Source: Clostridia bacterium
GTDB taxonomy: Bacteria; Bacillota; Clostridia; Oscillospirales; Acutalibacteraceae
Length of the DNA stretch: 21,145 bases
Reading direction: 5' to 3'
Assembly (NCBI GenBank): GCA_900770255.1
Contig: CAAGJN010000009.1
Span: 1 to 21,145 of the forward strand
A model generated the notes under the pieces. It was not told the origin of the DNA. It was given only the letters and a program-made list of their open reading frames with translations, and did no database searches. A program made the position numbers and the translations under genes. How positions within the stretch are numbered: the first letter of the stretch is position 1; every line of letters starts with the position of its first letter. This document shows positions 14,137-21,099 of the stretch, piece by piece.

Positions 14137-14559
14137 GTGAATAACGAAAAGAACTTTTTTACGTTCAACGGCAGCGAATACAGGGGCGAGTACGGGCTTA
14201 CCGCTTCGCAGGAGGATTATCTTGAAATGATCTTCCGCAACTGTCCGAAGTCCGGGACGGTGCGCCTTGTCGTGCTCGCAAAAAAGATAAATGTCAGCGA
14301 GTCTTCGGCCTCGCGTATGGTGCATAAGCTCAGCGAGACCGGGCTTGTGACCTTTGAAAAATACGGTACTATCTACCTGACCCGCCGCGGCAGAAAGATA
14401 GGGGAGTATCTAGTCTACAGGCACGAGGTGATCGAAAAACTGCTGTGCCGGATAAATTCGAGCGAGTCGGAATTGCGGCAGACTGAGCTTATCGAGCATT
14501 TTCTTGACAGCCGCACGGTGAAGAACATTTCCGAGTTTTTAAAAGACGGCAAGCTGTGA
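14137..14559 (+). CDS. MntR-like DtxR-family metalloregulator
   Basis: This 140-residue protein has a winged helix (about 41-85) and the dimerisation/metal domain of short DtxR-family members without an SH3 domain; B. subtilis MntR is 142 residues. Aligning by eye, all six MntR metal ligands are kept: D27 and E30 (EDYLE), H96 (YRHE), and E117, E120 and H121 (ELIEH). The start is GTG, chosen because AAAAGGG ends 8 bases before it; the open frame runs upstream to 14023 but would overlap feoA. Divergent placement suggests it represses feoAB when metal is plentiful. An MntR-type site beside an iron transporter raises the question of Mn versus Fe sensing. Confidence 0.88.
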   Translation: MNNEKNFFTFNGSEYRGEYGLTASQEDYLEMIFRNCPKSGTVRLVVLAKKINVSESSASRMVHKLSETGLVTFEKYGTIYLTRRGRKIGEYLVYRHEVIEKLLCRINSSESELRQTELIEHFLDSRTVKNISEFLKDGKL

Positions 14560-14708
14560 TTCATCGGCTGCCGCTGACTGCGCGGCACATTGCGGCAAAA
14601 AAATTGTACTGACGTATAATTTTTGGCACAAATTGCTGATTTATAAAATAAAATGAATATTTATATGCTATGATACAGTCTGTAAAATTGCAATTGGAGG
14701 GAAATTTT
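14560..14708 (+). promoter_or_regulatory. AT-rich upstream region of the SDR gene
   Basis: This 149-base gap probably holds the promoter of the highly biased gene downstream. It contains a TATAAT (14615-14620), a TTGGCA (14623-14628) followed 15 bases on by TAAAAT (14644-14649), and TATGAT (14669-14674); none has an ideal partner. A TTGGAGGG ribosome binding site precedes the ATG. A TGCCGC/GCGGCA stem (14569-14587) follows the regulator stop but lacks a U-run. Confidence 0.4.
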
Positions 14709-16241
14709 ATGGCAGAAAAAAAGACTGTGTTTCTTACCGGCGCGTCAGGCCACATGGGCTGGGCAGGCTTCAAAGAGCTCTATAAGAAGAAAGACAAGCT
14801 CAATATAGTCCTGCTTCTTCGTGACAGTGAGAAGAACAGAAAGAAGTTTGCAGATTACCTCAACGATCCCAGCGTAAAGATCGTATGGGGTGACCTCAAG
14901 AAGTATGAAGACGTTCTCAAGTGTGTTGAGGGATCTGATTACATTCTCCACGTCGGCGGAATGGTTTCTCCCGCTGCCGACTATTATCCCACAAGAACTG
15001 TTCAGACCAACACCACCGCCGCCAAGAACATAGTTGAGGCTGTCAAGGCTCAGCCCAACAAGGATGAGATCAAGGTTGTTTATATCGGCACCGTTGCCGA
15101 GACCGGCGACAGAAACGCTCCCATCCACTGGGCAAGAACCGGCGACCCCATCAAGATCAGCATATATGACCACTACGCAGCCAGCAAGGTTCTCGCTGAG
15201 AGCATCTTTGCCGAGTCCGGCCTCAAGTACTGGGTCTCCCTGCGTCAGTCCGGTATTCTCTATCCCGACATCCTCAAGAATATCGATCCCATCATGTTCC
15301 ACGTTCCGATCAACGGCGTACTCGAGTGGGCGACGGTTGAGGATTCCGGCCGTCTGCTCGCAAATATCTGCGAGCCCGATGTCCCCGAGGATTTCTGGAG
15401 AAAATTCTACAACATCGGCAGCGGCAAGGAGTACAGACTCACCAACTTCGAGTTCGAGGAGCTTCTTCTCGGCACTCTCGGCATCGGTTCTACCAAGAAG
15501 CTGTTCGATGCAAACTGGTTCATTCTCCGCAACTTCCACGGCCAGTGGTATGCGGACTCCGACAAGCTTGAGGAGTACCTGCATTTCAGAGCCAACATCC
15601 CCGTGAAGGAATACTTCAAGCAGATGATGACTCAGGTTGCGTTCTATTACAAGCTCGCCTTCCTTGCGAAGCCCTTCGCAGGTATTCTCAAGAAGACTTT
15701 CATGAAGAAGCTTGCCAACACCGAGATCTACGGAACCATGTGGTGGATCTCCAACAATGTTGAAGACAGAATCACTGCTTATTACGGCTCCAAGGAGAAC
15801 TGGGAAGCTATCGGCAACTGGGATACCTTCAAGATAGAGCGTCCCACCGAGGAAGTCACTCTCCTTGACCACGGCTATGATGAGAGCAAGCCCACAAGCG
15901 AGCTCGACCTCGAGGATATGAAGAAGGCTGCTGCTTTCCGCGGCGGCGAGTGCCTGTCCACCGAGATGACCAAGGGCGACCTGTTCACTCCTCTGAAGTG
16001 GAAGTGCGCTCACGGCCATGAGTTTGAGATGACTCCGAACCTTGTTCTCAAGGGCGGCCATTGGTGCCCCAAAGAGCTTCCGACCGACTGTGAAGGCAAG
16101 AAGTTCCACTGGGCATATGACGCTGAGGCGAAGGTCAACCCCTTCTTTGCTCAGGTCTGGTATCCGCTGCATGACAAGGACGAGAACAACGAGTACGACG
16201 AGCGTATATTCAAGGGCTTCAGCGGCTTCGAGAATATATAA
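14709..16241 (+). CDS. Extended short-chain dehydrogenase (NAD-dependent epimerase-like) with C-terminal Cys/His module
   Basis: This 510-residue protein opens with a Rossmann fold of the extended SDR family: TGASGHMG (10-17) and active-site Y156-x3-K160 (YAASK). The substrate is unknown. Beyond the SDR core (about 1-310) is a stretch of about 200 residues. It ends in a module with RGGECLS, WKCAHGHEF (C433, H437) and GGHWCP (C453), plus C461. This resembles the zinc-binding repeat with GGxCLS, WxCxxGH and WCPxC seen in some phage and endonuclease proteins, but the last cysteine is displaced. Start is ATG at 14709 after TTGGAGGG; an in-frame ATG at 14670 has no such site. Codon use (AAG lysine, CTC/CTT leucine, ATC isoleucine) differs from neighbours and suggests high expression. 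Confidence 0.8.
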   Translation: MAEKKTVFLTGASGHMGWAGFKELYKKKDKLNIVLLLRDSEKNRKKFADYLNDPSVKIVWGDLKKYEDVLKCVEGSDYILHVGGMVSPAADYYPTRTVQTNTTAAKNIVEAVKAQPNKDEIKVVYIGTVAETGDRNAPIHWARTGDPIKISIYDHYAASKVLAESIFAESGLKYWVSLRQSGILYPDILKNIDPIMFHVPINGVLEWATVEDSGRLLANICEPDVPEDFWRKFYNIGSGKEYRLTNFEFEELLLGTLGIGSTKKLFDANWFILRNFHGQWYADSDKLEEYLHFRANIPVKEYFKQMMTQVAFYYKLAFLAKPFAGILKKTFMKKLANTEIYGTMWWISNNVEDRITAYYGSKENWEAIGNWDTFKIERPTEEVTLLDHGYDESKPTSELDLEDMKKAAAFRGGECLSTEMTKGDLFTPLKWKCAHGHEFEMTPNLVLKGGHWCPKELPTDCEGKKFHWAYDAEAKVNPFFAQVWYPLHDKDENNEYDERIFKGFSGFENI

Positions 16242-16262
16242 CAGTCTGAATTTGCAAACAGG

Positions 16263-16296
16263 AAAAGCGCCGGAGAGCTCCGACGCTTTTCTTTTT
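16263..16296 (+). terminator. Intrinsic terminator of the SDR gene
   Basis: AAAAGCG (16263-16269) pairs with CGCTTTT (16284-16290), with CGGA/TCCG stacked inside around a small loop. It is followed by CTTTTT. It lies 21 bases after the stop codon, as expected for a strongly expressed single gene. Confidence 0.85.
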
Positions 16297-16317
16297 GCCG
16301 TACTTAAAACGTAAATA

Positions 16318-16358
16318 AAAATGACTGTGACTGCCGCTATTGAGGTCACAGTCATTTT
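16318..16358. terminator. Bidirectional hairpin between two convergent genes
   Basis: AAAATGACTGTGAC (16318-16331) pairs perfectly with GTCACAGTCATTTT (16345-16358) around a 13-base loop. U-runs occur on both strands. It is the terminator of the minus-strand SGNH hydrolase, 6 bases after its stop, and a back-up for the SDR gene. Confidence 0.85.
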
Positions 16359-16364
16359 TTATCT

Positions 16365-17078
16365 TTAGACCGCCCTTAGCCATTCCTCTGCAATGAGCAT
16401 GTGCCCAGCGATCGACGGATGCGTGCCGTCCCACATAAAATATTCTGCTTTCGACCCCGCGATTTTCTCTGCAAATTTTTCGTACAGCGGCACAAAGATA
16501 TCAGCTTCGTTCTCGGCAACGCGCTTTGCCGCTCCTCTTATCAGTTCTGACGCCGCCGATTTATATTTCATTTCCTCCGCAGTCTCGCCCGCGTCAGGTC
16601 TGCCTGTGTCGGGTTCACATTCGGCGTGAGGCGTGAAACGGTAGGAGAGATCTTCCTTTGAAAGCGGAAAATAGAAGGGCTCGCAGACTATAATCTCTGT
16701 CTCCGGTAAAGCTTGCCTTGTAAGCTTTATCGCCCGTCTGAGGCCATTTTCATATTTTTCTTCGACTTCAGAAAGCGTCAGCCCGTTTAAAAAGCCGAAA
16801 AGCCCGTCATTAGTGCCTGCGAGTATGCTGAGAACCGTCGGTCTGTTGTCTGTAACGTCCTCTCGCCACGTTTCAAGCAGCTTTCCTATAGTCGCGCCCG
16901 AATAGCCCTTGTTAATGAACTTTGGCCTTCGTTCCGAATTTTCATATGCAAGCTTTGCAGAGATGATGAACTGATAGCCGTGTCCCATGATGTGGTTGCA
17001 GTCCATTTTTCTGCCGCGGTTGCCGTCGGTGATCGAATCTCCCGAGAAAAGGATGATGTCGGAGCTGTCAAGATACAT
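16365..17078 (-). CDS. SGNH/GDSL-family hydrolase (lipase/esterase)
   Basis: This 237-residue protein is an SGNH hydrolase. GDSITDG (13-19) has the nucleophile S15, GYSG the oxyanion glycine, GTND (88-91) the asparagine N90, and DGTHPS the catalytic D217 and H220. The family removes acyl groups from sugars, lipids or xylan; the substrate here is not evident. There is no signal peptide, so it acts in the cytoplasm. The start at 17078 follows GGAGG by 10 bases; the open frame continues upstream to 17315 without a good site and crosses the promoter. It is a single-gene unit with its own promoter and terminator. Confidence 0.88.
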   Translation of the reverse strand: MYLDSSDIILFSGDSITDGNRGRKMDCNHIMGHGYQFIISAKLAYENSERRPKFINKGYSGATIGKLLETWREDVTDNRPTVLSILAGTNDGLFGFLNGLTLSEVEEKYENGLRRAIKLTRQALPETEIIVCEPFYFPLSKEDLSYRFTPHAECEPDTGRPDAGETAEEMKYKSAASELIRGAAKRVAENEADIFVPLYEKFAEKIAGSKAEYFMWDGTHPSIAGHMLIAEEWLRAV

Positions 17079-17136
17079 TTTTTTCAAACCTCCAGCAATA
17101 CTAAGCAATATCGGAAAACGCCTTTCTGATTGTCTG

Positions 17137-17165
17137 ATTATATCATTCGTCTTTATATTCGTCAA
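17137..17165 (-). promoter_or_regulatory. Promoter of the SGNH hydrolase gene
   Basis: The minus strand shows TTGACG (17160-17165) and TATAAT (17137-17142) with a 17-base spacer, a near-consensus housekeeping promoter 58 bases upstream of the chosen start codon. Its presence inside the upstream open frame supports the short start. Confidence 0.75.
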
Positions 17166-17208
17166 TTTAACCGGCTTTGCAAAGGCGCGTGGAGTTAAAC
17201 TTTTTTTG

Positions 17209-17237
17209 TTGACAAATACCCCCACGGGGTATATAAT
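17209..17237 (+). promoter_or_regulatory. csoR-copA promoter with built-in CsoR copper operator
   Basis: TTGACA (17209-17214) and TATAAT (17232-17237), both consensus, are 17 bases apart. The spacer holds a perfect palindrome, ATACCCC-CAC-GGGGTAT (17216-17232), which matches the known CsoR operator form. Apo-CsoR bound here would block RNA polymerase; Cu(I) would release it. Confidence 0.92.
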
Positions 17238-17269
17238 TGAGCTGAAAACGGCGAACGGAGATGGTGAAA

Positions 17270-17581
17270 ATGGAAAATGAGAATAAATGCTGCGAGTGCT
17301 GCAGGCATAAGTCAACGCCGCGCAGCGATGAGACGGTCAGGGCTTTGCAAAACAGGCTCAGCCGTATAATCGGCCAGCTCGGCGGGATAAAAAACATGCT
17401 TGACGATAACCGCTACTGCGGCGATGTGCTGATCCAGCTTGCAGCCGCGCAGAACGCCCTGAGAAACGTCGGCTATATGATCCTCCGGGAGCATATGGAG
17501 ACCTGCGTCGCCGAGGGCGTGCGCGAAGGCGATATGCAGGTGATCGAGGAGGCGGTTGAGCTGATCAAAAAGCTCAAGTGA
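17270..17581 (+). CDS. csoR: Copper-sensing transcriptional repressor CsoR
   Basis: This 103-residue, all-helical repressor belongs to the CsoR/RcnR family. The Cu(I) ligands are C50, H75 and C79; the spacing of 25 and 4 equals that of M. tuberculosis CsoR (C36, H61, C65). Binding Cu(I) lowers DNA affinity and opens the operon. I chose ATG at 17270, 9 bases after GGAG (17257-17260); the ATG at 17261 directly abuts that site. The N-terminus has an extra CCECC cluster (residues 7-11) outside the known sensor site. It lies 15 bases before copA and below a matching operator. Confidence 0.94.
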   Translation: MENENKCCECCRHKSTPRSDETVRALQNRLSRIIGQLGGIKNMLDDNRYCGDVLIQLAAAQNALRNVGYMILREHMETCVAEGVREGDMQVIEEAVELIKKLK

Positions 17582-17596
17582 TCGGGAGTGAGATAA

Positions 17597-20146
17597 ATGG
17601 AAAAATTCAATGTTACCGGCATGACGTGCTCCGCCTGTAGCGCCCACGTCGAGCGCGCGGTGCGCGGCGTTGACGGGGTCAGGGAGGTTTCGGTCAATCT
17701 CCTGACTAATTCCATGACCGTAGATTTTTCGGTGCCTGCGACCACCGATAAAATATGCGCCGCCGTTTCCGCCGCGGGTTACGGCGCTTCGCTGCAACGA
17801 GCAAGCAGTATCAAAAAAGAGGACAAGCGAGTTTCTCTTGAGAGCGGCGAATCCAAAAAGATTCTGCACCGTCTTATCGCGTCAGTCGCGCTGCTGCTGC
17901 CGCTGATGTATGTCTCGATGGGGCATCTGATGTGGAACTGGCCTGTGCCGGCGGTCTTTGCCTCCGATCCGATAGCGATCGGGCTCTACCAGCTGCTGCT
18001 GACGAGCGCAATAATGGTGATCAACCAAAATTTCTTTATCAGCGGCACAAAAAGTCTGCTGCACGGCGCGCCGAATATGGACACATTGGTTTCGCTCGGC
18101 AGCGCGGCGGCCTATGTATACAGCACCGCGGTGCTTTTTGAAATGGGCCATGCGGCTGTCGGCGGAAATGTTCAGATGGCGGAGCACTACCTCCACGAGC
18201 TCTATTATGAGTCGGCGGCAATGATTCTTACGCTCATCACGGTCGGCAAATTTCTTGAGTCAGTCAGTAAAGGGCGTACCACGGACGCAATAAAGAGCCT
18301 TATGGATCTTGCGCCCAAGACGGCGTGCGTTATCAGAGACGGAGTTGAGCAGACGATACCGGCTGAGGAGGTAGTCAAGGGAGATGTATTCGTCGTCAGA
18401 CCCGGAGAGAGCGTCCCTGTGGATGGCAGAGTGCTCAGCGGCGAGAGCGCGGTCGATGAGTCGGCGCTGACGGGTGAGAGTATACCTGTCGACAAGGCCG
18501 AGGGCAGTTCCGTCAGCGCGGCGACGCTCAATCAGAACGGCTTTCTCAAGTGCGAGGCGACGCGCGTCGGCGAGGACACGACGCTCAGCCAGATAATAGA
18601 TATGGTGGAGAACGCTTCGGCCACCAAAGCGCCGATAGCGAAGATCGCGGACAAAGTTTCGGGTGTGTTTGTTCCCGCAGTAATGGCGATAGCGCTTGTC
18701 ACAGGCGCGGTGTGGCTGATAGCGGGACGCCCGTTCAGCTTTGCTCTTGCGCGCGCTATCAGCGTGCTCGTTATCAGCTGCCCCTGTGCGCTCGGACTTG
18801 CGACGCCCGTCGCTATAATGGTCGGCAGCGGTGTGGGTGCAAAGCACGGCGTGCTGTTTAAGACTGCTGCCGCGCTTGAACAGACCGGCAAAACGCAGAT
18901 AGTCGTGCTCGACAAGACGGGCACGCTCACCAAGGGCAGGCCGCAGGTCACGGATATAGTTCCGGCAGACGGCTTTGATGAAACCTCACTTGTGAGGCTT
19001 GCGGCGTCGCTTGAGAGCATGAGCGAGCATCCGCTCGCCGCCGCCATAAGCAAAAAAGCGGGGGAGAGCGGCATTGACATTTTTGCAGCTGAGAGCTTTT
19101 CGGCTCTGCCCGGCCACGGCGTGAGCGCGATTGTCAACGGCGAGCAAGCGCTCGGCGGCAATGCGTCTCTGCTCAGGGAAAAGGGGGTGCTCAGCGGCGA
19201 AGCCGAAAAGGCCGGCGAGCAGCTCGCGTCAAGCGGCAAAACCCCGCTGTATTTCGCATCTGGCGGAAAATTTGCAGGCATAATCGCTGTTGCGGACGTT
19301 GTCAAGGATGACAGCAGGCAGGCGGTCGCGGAGCTTCAGAGTATGGGCGTCAGGACGGTCATGCTCACGGGCGACAACAGGCGTACCGCTCTGGCCGTAG
19401 CAAAACAGATCGGCATAGACGATGTTATCTCCGACGTGCTGCCCGGCGACAAGGCGGACGCAGTCAAAGGTCTTCAGAAATACGGTAGCGTCGCTATGGT
19501 CGGCGACGGAATAAACGACGCCCCGGCGCTCACTCAGGCCGATACGGGCATAGCTATCGGTGCGGGCGCGGATGTTGCGCTCGATGCGGCGGACGTTGTG
19601 CTGATGAAGTCGAGCGTCAGCGATGTTGTGCTGTCTATCCGCCTGTCGCGTCAGGTGCTCAAAAACATCCATGAAAACCTGTTCTGGGCGTTTTTCTATA
19701 ACTGTATTGGCATTCCGATAGCGGCGGGCGTGTTGATCCCGGCGTTCAATATCGCGCTCAGTCCGATGTTCGGCGCTGCTGCAATGAGCCTTTCGAGCTT
19801 CTGCGTTGTGACTAATGCGCTGAGACTCAATTTATTCAAGCCCGACCGCCTGTATCGCGGCAGGCCGATAAAACAGGTATCTCTCCCTCCGCTCATGCCG
19901 GAGGAGAAGAAAATAAATAATAAGGAGCAAAAGAAAATGAAAAAGACAGTCTATATTGACGGAATGATGTGCGGCCATTGCACGGCGCATGTGCAGAAAG
20001 CGCTCGAGACGCTCGACGGTGTGGAGAGCGTCGAAGTGAGCCTTGAGGATAAAAAAGCAGTTCTGACGCTCGCCGCGGATATTGATAACGAAACGGTCTC
20101 GCAGGCGATAAAAGAGGCCGGATATACTCCCGTTAAGTTTGATTGA
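17597..20146 (+). CDS. copA: Copper-exporting P1B-type ATPase CopA with fused C-terminal CopZ-like domain
   Basis: This 849-residue membrane pump exports Cu(I). An N-terminal heavy-metal domain carries GMTCSAC (C11, C14). TGES (292-295) is the actuator motif, SCPCALG gives the membrane CPC site (C395, C397), D439 in DKTGT is phosphorylated, HP is at 478-479, and GDGIND (636-641) is the hinge motif. Membrane segments lie at about 90-220, 355-410 and 690-745. After the last one, a Lys/Asn-rich linker (769-780) leads to a second heavy-metal domain with MMCGHC (C792, C795). A metal domain at the C-terminus is unusual, and the linker hides an intact ribosome binding site and ATG. It starts after GGGAGTGAG, 15 bases after csoR. 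Confidence 0.95.
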   Translation: MEKFNVTGMTCSACSAHVERAVRGVDGVREVSVNLLTNSMTVDFSVPATTDKICAAVSAAGYGASLQRASSIKKEDKRVSLESGESKKILHRLIASVALLLPLMYVSMGHLMWNWPVPAVFASDPIAIGLYQLLLTSAIMVINQNFFISGTKSLLHGAPNMDTLVSLGSAAAYVYSTAVLFEMGHAAVGGNVQMAEHYLHELYYESAAMILTLITVGKFLESVSKGRTTDAIKSLMDLAPKTACVIRDGVEQTIPAEEVVKGDVFVVRPGESVPVDGRVLSGESAVDESALTGESIPVDKAEGSSVSAATLNQNGFLKCEATRVGEDTTLSQIIDMVENASATKAPIAKIADKVSGVFVPAVMAIALVTGAVWLIAGRPFSFALARAISVLVISCPCALGLATPVAIMVGSGVGAKHGVLFKTAAALEQTGKTQIVVLDKTGTLTKGRPQVTDIVPADGFDETSLVRLAASLESMSEHPLAAAISKKAGESGIDIFAAESFSALPGHGVSAIVNGEQALGGNASLLREKGVLSGEAEKAGEQLASSGKTPLYFASGGKFAGIIAVADVVKDDSRQAVAELQSMGVRTVMLTGDNRRTALAVAKQIGIDDVISDVLPGDKADAVKGLQKYGSVAMVGDGINDAPALTQADTGIAIGAGADVALDAADVVLMKSSVSDVVLSIRLSRQVLKNIHENLFWAFFYNCIGIPIAAGVLIPAFNIALSPMFGAAAMSLSSFCVVTNALRLNLFKPDRLYRGRPIKQVSLPPLMPEEKKINNKEQKKMKKTVYIDGMMCGHCTAHVQKALETLDGVESVEVSLEDKKAVLTLAADIDNETVSQAIKEAGYTPVKFD
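19937..20146 (+). CDS. copZ: Internal CopZ-like copper chaperone reading frame within copA
   Basis: Met781 of CopA is preceded by AAGGAG (19922-19927) at 9 bases, an ideal site for independent initiation. The resulting 69-residue protein begins MKKTVYIDGMMCGHC and is a complete ferredoxin-fold heavy-metal domain of stand-alone CopZ size (Cu(I) ligands C12 and C15 in MCGHC... numbering from this Met). CopZ-type chaperones carry Cu(I) to CopA and to CsoR. Both other frames hit TAA within the linker at about 19911-19923, as an old intergenic spacer would. Either a free CopZ is made besides the fusion, or the fusion is a recent indel or a sequence error. Confidence 0.6.
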   Translation: MKKTVYIDGMMCGHCTAHVQKALETLDGVESVEVSLEDKKAVLTLAADIDNETVSQAIKEAGYTPVKFD

Positions 20147-20174
20147 TTTTTTCTGATAAATCTTTCGATAACCC

Positions 20175-20203
20175 TTGACATATCGACCGTAATTTGCTAA
20201 AAT
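20175..20203 (+). promoter_or_regulatory. Promoter of the tRNA cluster
   Basis: TTGACA (20175-20180) and TAAAAT (20198-20203) are spaced by 17 bases, 31 bases upstream of the tRNA-Gly gene. This is a strong housekeeping promoter and separates the tRNA genes from copA. Confidence 0.85.
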
Positions 20204-20233
20204 GATTGCCGTCGTCAAATGGCGGCATCCGCT

Positions 20234-20307
<74 letters not shown>

Positions 20308-20315
20308 ATAATTAT

Positions 20316-20392
<77 letters not shown>

Positions 20393-20434
20393 GGCCTGCG
20401 GGCACGTCTCTGATGTGTCCGCGGCAAATTAAAT

Positions 20435-20512
20435 GGTGGGTATAGCTCAGTTGGTTAGAGTGCCAGGTTGTGGCCCTGGAGGTCATCGGTTCAAATCCGA
20501 TTATCCACCCCA
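20435..20512 (+). tRNA. tRNA-His (anticodon GTG)
   Basis: Acceptor GTGGGTA (20436-20442) pairs with TATCCAC (20502-20508), with the extra G-1 (20435) opposite C73 that marks tRNA-His. The anticodon loop reads TTGTGGC and CCA is encoded. It follows tRNA-Arg by 42 bases, with no promoter seen in between. Confidence 0.96.
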
Positions 20513-20520
20513 GCAAACCG

Positions 20521-20550
20521 ACGCAAAGCAGTGATGTTTTGCGTTTTTTT
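20521..20550 (+). terminator. Terminator after the Gly-Arg-His tRNA transcript
   Basis: ACGCAAA (20521-20527) pairs with TTTGCGT (20538-20544), with CA/TG stacked inside, followed by seven T residues. It ends 16 bases before the tRNA-Gln gene. Confidence 0.85.
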
Positions 20551-20566
20551 ATAAAGATTTATATTT

Positions 20567-20641
20567 TGGGGTGTAGCCAAGGGGTAAGGCAACGGACTTT
20601 GACTCCGTCATTCGCTGGTTCAAATCCAGCCATCCCAGCCA
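20567..20641 (+). tRNA. tRNA-Gln (anticodon TTG)
   Basis: Acceptor TGGGGTG pairs with CATCCCA (20631-20637), the anticodon loop reads CTTTGAC, the T-arm contains GGTTCAAATCC, and CCA is encoded. It sits between two intrinsic terminators. Only a TATAAA (20550-20555) without a matching -35 could be its own promoter, so it may depend on readthrough. Confidence 0.96.
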
Positions 20642-20674
20642 AGCCTTGAGGTTATTGTATCTCAAGGCTTTTTT
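20642..20674 (+). terminator. Terminator after tRNA-Gln
   Basis: AGCCTTGAG (20642-20650) pairs perfectly with CTCAAGGCT (20661-20669) around a 10-base loop, followed by TTTTT. It starts at the base after the tRNA CCA. Confidence 0.92.
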
Positions 20675-20791
20675 GTGTTTCGGCGCGCAGAAATCGGCGC
20701 CTTTACGGCAAAGGAAGAACGGCGGCTGTTTGAAGCATCTCTGCATCATGTGCCGCCTTACCCTGTGTCCGGATGATTTTAGAAAATTTTC

Positions 20792-20820
20792 TTGCTTTTA
20801 TAAATGATATCGTGTATAAT
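20792..20820 (+). promoter_or_regulatory. Promoter of tRNA-Leu
   Basis: TTGCTT (20792-20797) and consensus TATAAT (20815-20820) are spaced by 17 bases, 20 bases upstream of the tRNA. The 117 bases between the preceding terminator and this promoter (20675-20791) show no gene. Confidence 0.85.
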
Positions 20821-20840
20821 CATACCTGTTCTTCATACTT

Positions 20841-20927
20841 GCCGGTGTGATGGAATTGGCAGACGTGCCGGACTCAAAATCCGGTGGTGGCGACACCGTG
20901 CGGGTTCGACCCCCGCCACCGGCACCA
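20841..20927 (+). tRNA. tRNA-Leu (anticodon CAA)
   Basis: This 87-base class II tRNA has acceptor GCCGGTG pairing with CACCGGC (20917-20923), anticodon loop CTCAAAA giving anticodon CAA, a long variable arm (TGGTGGCGACACCG) and an encoded CCA. It reads UUG codons. Confidence 0.96.
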
Positions 20928-20928
20928 C

Positions 20929-20967
20929 AGCGGAGCAAGCTTCGTATCGCTTGCTCCGCTTTTTTTA
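20929..20967 (+). terminator. Terminator after tRNA-Leu
   Basis: AGCGGAGCAAGC (20929-20940) pairs perfectly with GCTTGCTCCGCT (20949-20960) around 8 bases, followed by seven further T residues. It directly borders the insertion element. Confidence 0.93.
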
Positions 20968-20980
20968 TGCCGATAAAAAA

Positions 20981-20999
20981 CCACTTGCTATGCAAGTGG
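20981..20999 (+). repeat. Subterminal hairpin of the IS200/IS605 left end
   Basis: CCACTTGC (20981-20988) and GCAAGTGG (20992-20999) form a perfect 8-bp stem with a 3-base loop. Y1 transposases recognise such hairpins near each end on single-stranded DNA. It has no U-run and follows a complete terminator, so a terminator role is unlikely. Confidence 0.6.
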
Positions 21000-21036
21000 A
21001 ATGTGCGGACTTAAGTGTCAGGTATTGAAAAAAGAA

Positions 21037-21091
21037 CTCCATTCTGTAAAATAAGAATGAGGCTACCAACCCGCATTCAAACAGAACGGAG
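21037..21091 (+). promoter_or_regulatory. Leader structure hiding the tnpA ribosome binding site
   Basis: CTCCATTCTGT (21037-21047) can pair with ACAGAACGGAG (21081-21091) with one mismatch, and GAATG pairs with CATTC inside it. The right arm contains most of the GGAGG (21088-21092) used by tnpA. Sequestration of the start region is known for IS200, where it keeps transposase levels very low. Confidence 0.6.
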
Positions 21092-21099
21092 GACATTAG

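Noticed and set aside
14745..16355. 536-codon open frame antisense to the SDR gene
   Set aside because: It is a shadow of the biased codon use of the real gene, extends through both downstream terminator hairpins, and its product resembles no family.
17079..17315. N-terminal extension of the SGNH hydrolase
   Set aside because: It crosses a good promoter (17137-17165) and the copper operator, while the ATG at 17078 has GGAGG and directly precedes the GDS block.
20549..20749. Short minus-strand open frames across the tRNA region
   Set aside because: They lie antisense to tRNA genes and terminators and are explained by these.
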